A stretch of 5,137 nt of DNA from an uncultured Steroidobacteraceae bacterium. GTDB lineage: Bacteria; Pseudomonadota; Gammaproteobacteria; Steroidobacterales; Steroidobacteraceae. Both the position numbers and the translations under genes were made by a program. The DNA is taken from positions 1 to 5,137 of the forward strand of contig CATPBQ010000060.1 in the NCBI GenBank assembly GCA_955652795.1. Direction: 5' to 3'. The notes below the pieces were generated by a model. It was not told where the DNA came from and ran no database searches. It saw nothing but the letters and a program-made list of their open reading frames with translations. Of the stretch, positions 1-5,137 are shown piece after piece. The stretch's first letter is position 1. Each line of letters starts with the position of its first letter.

Positions 1-1935
1 GGCAACCTGTACGTCGACAAGCAGCGCTACCAGGATGCGGCGAACGTCTACCGCGCGTACGTGGCGCGCGACCCCTACAGCGACCAGGCGCCGGACCTCG
101 ACATGGCGGCGATCGAGGCTTACGGTAAGGGCGGCTTCAGCCAGCTGGTGGTCGACGGCAAGCACGAGTTCGTCGAGCACTACAACTTCGCCTCGCCCTA
201 CTGGAAAACCCGCACCCGCGCCGACAATCCGCGCGTGGTGCAGGAGCTCAAGACCAACCTGAAGGACGTGGCCACCTACTTCCATGCGAGCGCACAGAAG
301 TCCAAACGTGTCGCCGACTACCAGGAAGCGGCGCGCTGGTACCGGGACTACCTGAAGTCGTTCCCGGAAGATATCGACTCCGCGGCGACCGACTATCTGC
401 TGGCGGAGGCGTTGTTCGAAGGCCATCAGTATGCCGATGCGGCTGCCGAGTACGAGCACACCGCCTACGGCTATCCGCGCAACGACAAGTCGGCGACCGC
501 CGCGTACGCGGGGCTGGTCTCCTATCAGAAAGGCGAGGAGGGCTTGAGCGGCGCGGACAAGGACGCCTGGCACAAGCGCGCCATGGACGCCGGAGTCAGG
601 TTCGCGCAGACCTTTCCCGAACACCCGGACAGCGCCGGCGTCCTGACCCGCGCGGCCGAGGAGATCTTCGCCGCCGGGGACCGGCCGCGCGCCGTGAGCG
701 TGTCCGAGTCAATTCTCGCGCGCCAGCCGCCGGTGGATGCCGCGAAGCAGCGCATCGCGTGGACGATCATCGCGCAATCGCGCTTCGACCAGGGCGATTA
801 TGCCAGGGCCGAGCCCGCGTTCGTGCAGGCGCGCGAGCTCGCCGGCAAGGATGACAAGCTGCGCAGCGATCTCACCGAGCGCCTCGCCGCCAGCGTATAC
901 AAGGAGGGCGAGGCGAAGCAGAAGGCCGGCGATGCCGGCGGGGCGGTGGAGGATTTCCTGCGCGTCGGGCGCGTGGCGCCGGAATCGAAGATCCGCGCCA
1001 ATGCGCAGTACGACGCGGCTGCCTCGCTGCTGAACCTCAAGCAGTGGGACCGCGCCATCGGCGTGCTCGAGGATTTTCGCCGCCAGTTCCCGCAGCATCC
1101 GCTGCAGCCGGACGTCACCCGCAAGCTCGCCGTGGCGTACTCTGAAGGCAACCGGCCGGGCGAGGCCGCCGCGGAGTTCGAGCGGATCGCCGCAAACCCG
1201 GCCGAGAATCGCGCCGTACAGCGTGAAGCGCTCATGCAATCCGCCGACCTGTACTCCAAGGCCGGCAACAGTCCCCGGGCCATGGGGATGCTGGAGAAGT
1301 TCGTCGACACCAACCCAACACCGCTTGCCGATGCCGAAGAGGCGCGCCAGCGCCTGGCGGACTATGCCGGCAAGAGCGGCGATAACGCGCGGCGTGATCA
1401 CTGGTACCAGGAGATCATCCGCGCCGACGCGCAGGCCGGCGCGCAGCGCACCGATCGCACCCACTACCTGGCCGCGAAGGCGCAGCTGACGCTCGCGCAG
1501 CCGGCGCGCGATGCGTTTCGTGCCGTGCGCCTCAGCGCGCCCCTGAAGAAGAGCCTGGCAGTCAAGCGCAACGCGCTCGAGACCGCGATGGACGGCTACA
1601 AGCGCGCCGCGGAGTACCAGGTCGCCGAGGTGACCACCGCCGCCACCTACGAGATGGCGGAGCTGTACGGCACGCTCGCCAAGGACATCATGCGCTCGGA
1701 GCGGCCGTCGAACCTCAAGCGCGATGCGCTGGAGGAATACAACTCACTGCTCGAGGAGCAGGTGTTTCCGTTCGAGGAGCAGGCGATCAAGGCGCACGAG
1801 CTGAATGCCGCGCGCGCCAGGGACGGTGTGTACGACGAGTGGGTGCGCAGGAGCTTTCAGGCGCTCGCGCAGCTCAAGCCCGCGCGCTACGGCAAGACGG
1901 AGTTGACACAGGATGCGGTTACCAGCCTCGAGTGA
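1..1935 (+). CDS. Large tetratricopeptide-repeat (TPR) envelope protein, 5'-truncated by the window edge
   Basis: The frame is open from base 1 and already reads repeat-like sequence (GNLYVDKQRYQDAANVYRAY), so the gene starts upstream; the GTG at 61 is an internal valine codon, not a start. The visible 644 residues are almost all helical with degenerate TPR units. With base 1 as codon 1, helix pairs appear near residues 1-30, 105-125, 140-160, 260-281, 305-329, 343-367, 378-400 and 416-439, with recurrent patterns such as A..Y......P. The C-terminal part (about 510-644) departs from the repeat pattern, is rich in charged and aromatic residues (VYDEWVRRSF, then KPARYG) and may be a family-specific domain. 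TPR proteins usually scaffold protein complexes. The gene overlaps the next one by 23 bases, so co-transcription and translational coupling are likely. A signal peptide cannot be checked because the N-terminus is missing; periplasmic or outer-membrane location is inferred from its neighbours. The TPR call is firm, the exact role unknown. Confidence 0.85.
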   Translation, partial: GNLYVDKQRYQDAANVYRAYVARDPYSDQAPDLDMAAIEAYGKGGFSQLVVDGKHEFVEHYNFASPYWKTRTRADNPRVVQELKTNLKDVATYFHASAQKSKRVADYQEAARWYRDYLKSFPEDIDSAATDYLLAEALFEGHQYADAAAEYEHTAYGYPRNDKSATAAYAGLVSYQKGEEGLSGADKDAWHKRAMDAGVRFAQTFPEHPDSAGVLTRAAEEIFAAGDRPRAVSVSESILARQPPVDAAKQRIAWTIIAQSRFDQGDYARAEPAFVQARELAGKDDKLRSDLTERLAASVYKEGEAKQKAGDAGGAVEDFLRVGRVAPESKIRANAQYDAAASLLNLKQWDRAIGVLEDFRRQFPQHPLQPDVTRKLAVAYSEGNRPGEAAAEFERIAANPAENRAVQREALMQSADLYSKAGNSPRAMGMLEKFVDTNPTPLADAEEARQRLADYAGKSGDNARRDHWYQEIIRADAQAGAQRTDRTHYLAAKAQLTLAQPARDAFRAVRLSAPLKKSLAVKRNALETAMDGYKRAAEYQVAEVTTAATYEMAELYGTLAKDIMRSERPSNLKRDALEEYNSLLEEQVFPFEEQAIKAHELNAARARDGVYDEWVRRSFQALAQLKPARYGKTELTQDAVTSLE

Positions 1936-2944
1936 GCGCACACCGGGCGCCGACACCCGGGCCGCGTCCGCGCTCGCCTGGCTGGCGCTGGCGGTGCTCG
2001 GTGCCTGCAGTTCCGGGCCCAAGCGCCCGGTGATGCATCCGGCGAAGCCGGTCACGCGTGAGCAGCCAACGCCAGCGGCTGCGCCGGCCGGCGCGCCCGC
2101 GGCAGGCAGCGCCACCAACACCGCCCCACCGGTGGCAGCGCCGTCGGTTGCGCCCGGGCCCCCGGCAGCCGCCGCATCTGCCGCACCGGCGCCTGCACCG
2201 GCGACGCGTGCTGCCGCCGCCGCGGCGGCGGGTGGTACCGCGAACCCGAGCGCGCCCGGCGTGGCAGCGGGCGTGAGTGCGCATCCGCAGGTGTCCCCGG
2301 CGGCGCAGGCGGACTTCGATCGGGTCGTGAGCTACATGCGCGCCGGCAACGCGGTCGAGGCGGAACTCGGCTTCAAGCGGCTCTCGCTGCAGTATCCTCA
2401 GTTCGCCGCACCACTCGTGAACCTGGCGATTCTGCAGCGCAAGGACGGTCGTCTGGATCAGGCCGAGGAGACCCTCAAGAGCGCGGTCGCTCACGAGCGC
2501 GGTAGCGCGGTTGCCTGGAACGAGCTCGGCGCCACCCAGCGGATGCGCGGGCAGTTCAAGGACGCGGCCTCCTCATACGAGCAGGCCATTGCTGCGGATC
2601 CGCACTATGCACCGGCTTGGCGGAACCTCGGCGTGCTGTCGGATCTCTATCTCGGAGACCCGGGCCGCGCGCTCACCGCCTTCGAGCAGTACCGGCAGCT
2701 GACCGGCGAGGACAAACCGGTGAGCGGCTGGATCGCGGAGTTGCGACAGCGCCTGGGGATGCCGCCGGTGAAGCGTCCGGCCCCTGCCGCGCCCGCGGAC
2801 GGCAACCCGGGCGAGGCCGCGCCCACGGCAGCGCCGGGCGCGCCGGCATCCGCGCCACGAGCGGCGCCCGGGCCGCAATCGCAACCCGCGCCGGGCGACA
2901 GCCTGGCCAGCGTAGCGGGCAGCGCCTCGAGAGCAGGAGGTTGA
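1913..2944 (+). CDS. TPR-containing lipoprotein with Ala/Pro-rich linkers
   Basis: This 343-residue protein starts at ATG 1913 inside the preceding gene; GGAG at 1899-1902 lies ten bases upstream, and no later ATG or GTG would keep the signal sequence. Residues 1-31 form a lipoprotein signal peptide with hydrophobic core LAWLALAVLG and lipobox LGAC, giving lipidation at Cys32. Ser33-Ser34 follow, with no Asp at +2, which in enterobacterial Lol sorting favours the outer membrane. Residues about 50-125 are an Ala/Pro-rich linker, then four TPR-like units near 131-163, 164-197, 198-231 and 232-266; the third and fourth are textbook (AWNELG...G.F.DA...YEQAIAADP, then AWRNLG). A second Ala/Pro-rich, presumably disordered tail covers about 285-343. 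The n-region is unusual in containing Glu8 and Asp14 among its arginines. It is probably an outer-membrane-tethered adaptor facing the periplasm, working with the motor encoded downstream. Its binding partner is unknown. Confidence 0.9.
   Translation: MRLPASSERTPGADTRAASALAWLALAVLGACSSGPKRPVMHPAKPVTREQPTPAAAPAGAPAAGSATNTAPPVAAPSVAPGPPAAAASAAPAPAPATRAAAAAAAGGTANPSAPGVAAGVSAHPQVSPAAQADFDRVVSYMRAGNAVEAELGFKRLSLQYPQFAAPLVNLAILQRKDGRLDQAEETLKSAVAHERGSAVAWNELGATQRMRGQFKDAASSYEQAIAADPHYAPAWRNLGVLSDLYLGDPGRALTAFEQYRQLTGEDKPVSGWIAELRQRLGMPPVKRPAPAAPADGNPGEAAPTAAPGAPASAPRAAPGPQSQPAPGDSLASVAGSASRAGG
2214..2231. repeat. 18-bp perfect palindrome within the lipoprotein linker
   Basis: The sequence CCGCCGCCGCGGCGGCGG reads identically on both strands, centred between 2222 and 2223. 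It falls in a polyalanine run (residues 101-106 of the lipoprotein) encoded by GCC codons followed by GCG codons, and it is this codon switch that makes the palindrome. It could form a GC-rich hairpin in mRNA, but a functional role is not supported beyond the symmetry itself; an Ala run in a high-GC genome easily produces it. Confidence 0.4.
2935..2940 (+). promoter_or_regulatory. Strong Shine-Dalgarno for the small exported protein
   Basis: AGGAGG, a full match to the anti-Shine-Dalgarno core, sits six bases before ATG 2947 and overlaps the last codons of the lipoprotein gene. It fixes the start of the next gene, because the same frame is open for hundreds of bases upstream. It is the best ribosome-binding site in the window, which suggests this small protein is translated efficiently. 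Confidence 0.85.
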
Positions 2945-2946
2945 AC

Positions 2947-3540
2947 ATGTACCGCGTGTGCGTATACCGATTGAGGCCACCGACCGTGCTCTCGGTTCTC
3001 ATTGCCCTGGGCCCGCTGAGCCTCGGCGCGGCACTGGCCCAGGAGGCTGCGCCGCCGAAGCCCTCGGACTCGCGACCGACCGCGCCCGCGCGCGCCGTGC
3101 CGCGCCCGGACCAACTCGAGCCCGCCGTGGATACCTCCCGGAGCGCACCAGCCGCGGCCCCGTCAGCCGCCGTGGGCGCTGCCCCGGACGCCAACGCGGC
3201 CGGCGGTGCGCGCCAGCCCGCGGCGCCCGGGACGGTTGCCGCGCGCAAGGAACCTCCCGGTTCCAAGGCGAGCGCGCGCAAGGGCGCGGACCGGCTCGAG
3301 CTCGACCCGACGGACATCACCGGCAACCGCGAACTGCCCAAGGTGTTGTACATCGTGCCGTGGAAGCGCTCCGATCTCGGGGATCTCGTCGGCAAGCCCG
3401 TGAACAGCCTGCTGGACGACGTGCTGCAGCCGCTGGACCGGGACGTTTTCCGGCGGGAAAACCGTTATTACGACGCTCTGAAACCCGAGCCGGCCGGTTC
3501 CAAGGCGGGCGCGATGCAGGGTTCGGGCGACAAGCCCTGA
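2947..3540 (+). CDS. Small exported protein of unknown function with conserved-looking C-terminal block
   Basis: I do not recognise a named family. The start at ATG 2947 is set by the AGGAGG six bases upstream and by the signal peptide it reveals: a basic n-region (MYRVCVYRLR), a hydrophobic stretch at about 13-30, and a likely signal peptidase I site after ALA at residue 31 (ALA|QEA). No lipobox is seen, so a soluble periplasmic or envelope-associated protein is expected. Residues about 32-112 are low-complexity Ala/Pro/Ser/Arg and probably disordered. Residues about 116-180 form the only compact block: LELDPTDITGNRELPKVLYI, then VPWKRSDLGDLVGKPVNSLL, then a charged, tyrosine-containing helix ending RRENRYYDAL. 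I recall similar blocks in hypothetical proteins beside ExbB/ExbD genes, but cannot verify this here. It begins two bases after the lipoprotein stop, so it is almost certainly in the same operon. It may link the motor to the outer-membrane TPR proteins; that role is inference. Confidence 0.85.
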   Translation: MYRVCVYRLRPPTVLSVLIALGPLSLGAALAQEAAPPKPSDSRPTAPARAVPRPDQLEPAVDTSRSAPAAAPSAAVGAAPDANAAGGARQPAAPGTVAARKEPPGSKASARKGADRLELDPTDITGNRELPKVLYIVPWKRSDLGDLVGKPVNSLLDDVLQPLDRDVFRRENRYYDALKPEPAGSKAGAMQGSGDKP

Positions 3541-3656
3541 AAATGCCCGGGGCGCAGTGTCAGGATGAGAGCTGGGTCGCAGCTTTTTGGGTTTATGTCA
3601 TTCAGTTTTCGCAGTGTTTGTGCGTTTGTGGCGGTCTCTTGAGCGGGAGTCTGTAG
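3541..3656 (+). other. 116-base T-rich intergenic spacer before the motor genes
   Basis: This is the longest non-coding stretch in the window. From about 3584 to 3640 its plus strand is rich in T runs, contrasting with the very GC-rich genes around it. It contains the hairpin described separately and, at its end, a GGGAG ribosome-binding site at 3645-3649, seven bases before ATG 3657. I looked for a sigma-70 -35/-10 pair with 16-18 base spacing and saw no convincing one. A separate promoter for the motor genes is possible from the composition but not shown. Confidence 0.6.
3568..3588 (+). terminator. Weak candidate intrinsic terminator or attenuator
   Basis: AGCTG (3570-3574), loop GGTCG, and CAGCT (3580-3584) form a five-pair stem that runs into five Ts at 3584-3588. 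Pairing can extend outward by one G-U and one A-U pair, consuming some of the T-tract. The stem is short and the T-tract brief, so at best it would give partial termination, lowering expression of the motor genes relative to the three upstream genes. It could equally be fortuitous. Confidence 0.3.
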
Positions 3657-4307
3657 ATGAACCTCTGGAATTTAATCGTGCGATTCTTTCAGGGCGGCGG
3701 GGATTTCATGTACCCCATCGCCGTCGTGTTCGTGGTGGGTCTGGCGATCGCCATCGAACGTTACATCTATCTGGCGCACACGGCCGCGCGCAACCGCGGT
3801 CTGTGGAATGAAATCGTGCCGCTGCTGTCGCAGGGTAATTTCCGCCAGGTGGCGCAGGCGACCTCCAAATCGGAGTCGGCCATCGGCCACATTCTCAACT
3901 ACGGCCTGGCGCGCATTCAATCCGCGCGCCGCCGCGACGACATCGAGAAAGCGATGGAGGAAAGCCTCATGGAGGTGGTGCCGCGGCTGGAAAAACGCAC
4001 GCACTACCTCGCGACCTTCGCCAATCTCGCGACGCTGCTGGGGCTGCTGGGCACGGTGATGGGCCTGATCCGCGCGTTCGCGGCAGTGGCGACCGTCAAC
4101 CCGGCCGAGAAGGCCAACCTGCTGTCGGCGAGCATCTCGGTGGCGATGAACTGCACGGCCTTCGGCCTGATGACGGCGGTGCCGCTGCTGTTCATCCACG
4201 CGTGGCTGCAGACCAGGACTACCGAGCTGATCGACAGCCTGGAGATGGCCTCGGTCAAGTTCCTGAACGCGATCACCGAGCGGCAGCCCGCGCCCGCGGC
4301 GGCCTGA
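3657..4307 (+). CDS. MotA/TolQ/ExbB-family proton channel subunit
   Basis: This 216-residue protein, close to the usual ExbB/TolQ size, is the channel subunit of an inner-membrane proton-driven motor. The start at ATG 3657 has GGGAG seven bases upstream. Three membrane segments fit the family: TM1 about 18-38 (ending AIERYIYL), TM2 about 117-141 and TM3 about 160-184, with the large cytoplasmic loop between TM1 and TM2. The signature GLLGTVMGLIRAF lies at 129-141, and the TM3 signature is N-C-T-A-F-G-L with A-V-P following. Thr133 and Thr167 match the pore-lining threonines of E. coli ExbB (Thr148 and Thr181). The position of the TM3 glutamate in E. coli ExbB (Glu176) is Val162 here. In the family, five such subunits surround a pair of ExbD-type helices and proton flow drives movement. 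Two ExbD-like genes follow directly, so they are the expected partners. The family is certain; the physiological system (Ton, Tol, Agl-like or other) is not. Confidence 0.96.
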   Translation: MNLWNLIVRFFQGGGDFMYPIAVVFVVGLAIAIERYIYLAHTAARNRGLWNEIVPLLSQGNFRQVAQATSKSESAIGHILNYGLARIQSARRRDDIEKAMEESLMEVVPRLEKRTHYLATFANLATLLGLLGTVMGLIRAFAAVATVNPAEKANLLSASISVAMNCTAFGLMTAVPLLFIHAWLQTRTTELIDSLEMASVKFLNAITERQPAPAAA

Positions 4308-4350
4308 GCCGCGCCCGCGCTCGCTCTGGGTGAAGCACTGAAGGTCGCGC

Positions 4351-4938
4351 ATGCGCCGTTCCTATCAAACCCGCAAGCTGGAGCGTCACTCGCGCAAACC
4401 GGAGCAGCTGCTGCTGGTGCCGATGATCGACATCTTCACGGTGCTCGTGACCTTCCTGCTGATGACCGCCGTGTTCTCGCGCACCGTGATCCTGCAGCTG
4501 AATCTGCCGCCCTCGCAGACCGAGTTCCGTGATCCGCCGCCGGGACTGCAGCTGGAGGTGATGGTGCGCAAGGACCTCATCCAGGTGGCGGATCGCAATA
4601 CCGGACCGCTCGCGACGCTGCCCAACACATCCGGCGGCCCCAACTACGATGCGCTGACCGACTACCTCAAGCGCGTCAAGGCGAAGTTCCCCGAGAAGAC
4701 CGACGCCAGCATCCTGCTGGAGGCGGACACGCCCTACGACACGCTGGTGCAGGTCATGGATCGCGTGCGCGTGTTTGAAGTGAGTGAGGGTCTGAACGCC
4801 GTGCAGGCCGAGCTGTTTCCGGACATTTCCATCGGCGATGCGCCGGCTACCGCCGAGGCCACCGGCGCCGCCCCGGCGGCGGCGTCCCCGGTTACCCCTA
4901 TCCATGCGGCGGCGTCCGGCAGCGGAGCACACCCATGA
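4351..4938 (+). CDS. ExbD/TolR-family motor subunit, first paralogue
   Basis: This 195-residue protein is the rotor/stator-type partner of the ExbB-like channel. GAAGG at 4340-4344 lies six bases before ATG 4351, and the gene starts 43 bases after the channel gene. A basic cytoplasmic N-terminus (1-18) precedes a single membrane helix at about 20-42 (LLLVPMIDIFTVLVTFLLM), containing Asp27 in P-M-I-D, the residue equivalent to the essential proton-carrying Asp of ExbD (Asp25) and TolR (Asp23). The periplasmic domain (about 65-158) has the family fold pattern, ending with ILLEADTPYDTLVQVMDRVR. It is longer than E. coli ExbD or TolR (about 140 residues) because of an insertion near 80-98 and an Ala-rich tail at about 163-195. 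The tail resembles the low-complexity linkers of the two upstream exported proteins. Its stop overlaps the next start (ATGA), implying coupled translation. Confidence 0.95.
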   Translation: MRRSYQTRKLERHSRKPEQLLLVPMIDIFTVLVTFLLMTAVFSRTVILQLNLPPSQTEFRDPPPGLQLEVMVRKDLIQVADRNTGPLATLPNTSGGPNYDALTDYLKRVKAKFPEKTDASILLEADTPYDTLVQVMDRVRVFEVSEGLNAVQAELFPDISIGDAPATAEATGAAPAAASPVTPIHAAASGSGAHP

Positions 4939-5137
4939 GCATGTCGCACCGCGCCCAGCGCATGGCGCAGCACCACCTGCGGCACCGCACGGATGAGCAG
5001 CTGAACCTCATTCCGCTCATCGACATCCTGTCGGTGATGGTCGCCTTCCTGCTCGTGTACTCGACCGAGGTCGAAGTCATCCAGAACGCCAAGGGCATCG
5101 AGATTCCGCAGTCGATCGCGCAGGCAGCGCCGAAGCA
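4935..5137 (+). CDS. ExbD/TolR-family motor subunit, second paralogue (3'-truncated by the window edge)
   Basis: The gene begins at ATG 4935, overlapping the previous stop by four bases, and runs open off the window end with 67 codons visible. GGAG at 4924-4927 is seven bases from this ATG; the in-frame ATG at 4941 would be 13 bases away and is less likely. The N-terminus is basic and His/Arg-rich (about 5-18), followed by one membrane helix at about 24-43, N-L-I-P-L-I-D-I-L-S-V-M-V-A-F-L-L-V, with Asp30 at the essential ExbD/TolR position. After the helix the sequence is STEVEVIQNAKGIEIPQS, matching the strand segment at the start of ExbD periplasmic domains. It differs clearly from the first ExbD-like subunit around the shared P-x-I-D core, so this is an old paralogue rather than a recent duplication. 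It is probably the second, non-equivalent rod of a heteromeric motor. Confidence 0.93.
   Translation, partial: MSMSHRAQRMAQHHLRHRTDEQLNLIPLIDILSVMVAFLLVYSTEVEVIQNAKGIEIPQSIAQAAPK

Noticed and set aside
61..63. GTG as the start of the large TPR gene
   Set aside because: The frame is open back to base 1 and reads TPR-like protein before this codon, so it is internal; the gene is simply cut by the window edge.
709..1464. Long minus-strand open frame (251 codons) opposite the large TPR gene
   Set aside because: It lies wholly inside a well-supported gene; its translation shows no recognisable domain, and long antisense frames are expected in high-GC coding DNA.
2100..2275. Ala/Pro-rich GC-repetitive stretch as a DNA repeat or mobile element
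   Set aside because: It is in frame in the lipoprotein, codes for a typical disordered linker, and has no regular repeat unit or flanking direct repeats.
2617..2946. Upstream extension of the small exported protein's frame to an earlier ATG
   Set aside because: This stretch lies inside the lipoprotein's TPR-coding region in another frame, and using it would bury the signal peptide; ATG 2947 has a full AGGAGG site.
3585..3650. Sigma-70 promoter in the T-rich spacer
   Set aside because: TTGGGT and TTGTGC could be weak -35 boxes, but no credible -10 box lies 16-18 bases downstream of either.
4295..4313. Hairpin around the ExbB-like stop codon (CGCGGC / GCCGCG) as a terminator
   Set aside because: Six GC pairs are present but no T-tract follows, and the ExbD-like gene begins 43 bases after the stop in what looks like one operon.
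3672..4352. Minus-strand open frame (226 codons) opposite the ExbB-like gene
   Set aside because: The plus strand encodes an unmistakable ExbB-family protein; the antisense product is His/Arg/Gln-rich with no domain, typical of a high-GC shadow frame.
4273..4932. Minus-strand open frame (219 codons) opposite the first ExbD-like gene
   Set aside because: Same reasoning: it overlaps a clear ExbD-family gene, is Arg/His-rich, and has no recognisable motif.

Overview
The window looks like chromosome of a high-GC, Gram-negative bacterium. Coding third positions are overwhelmingly G or C, every visible stop is TGA, and the genes encode a lipoprotein with a classical lipobox and an ExbB/ExbD-type inner-membrane motor. 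By recollection of similar gene sets, a high-GC gammaproteobacterium is the most likely host, but this is inference; no rRNA or other taxonomic marker is present.

Six genes lie in one direction, tightly packed. (1) At 1-1935 is the 3' part of a large tetratricopeptide-repeat (TPR) protein whose start lies outside the window. (2) At 1913-2944, overlapping it by 23 bases, is a TPR lipoprotein whose repeat domain is flanked by long Ala/Pro-rich linkers. (3) At 2947-3540 is a small exported protein of unknown function with a disordered middle and a compact, conserved-looking C-terminal block. A 116-base T-rich spacer (3541-3656) follows, with a weak hairpin plus T-tract. (4) At 3657-4307 is a MotA/TolQ/ExbB proton-channel subunit. 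(5) At 4351-4938 and (6) from 4935 past the window end are two different ExbD/TolR-family subunits, joined by an ATGA stop/start overlap.

The layout suggests a dedicated proton-motive-force-driven envelope machine. One ExbB-like pentamer with two non-identical ExbD-like rods would form the inner-membrane motor. The exported small protein, the outer-membrane-anchored TPR lipoprotein and the large TPR protein would be the periplasmic or outer-membrane parts it acts on. One channel gene plus two ExbD-type genes recalls the AglR/AglQ/AglS motor of Myxococcus gliding, and TPR partners also occur there and in TonB2 systems. No TonB, TolA, TolB or Pal gene is visible, so neither the canonical Ton nor Tol-Pal locus is supported. 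What the machine does cannot be read from this window.

No tRNA, rRNA, CRISPR array, insertion sequence or other mobile element was seen, and no non-coding stretch exceeds 300 bases. The least explained parts are the small exported protein, the paired ExbD subunits and the spacer separating the exported partners from the motor genes.
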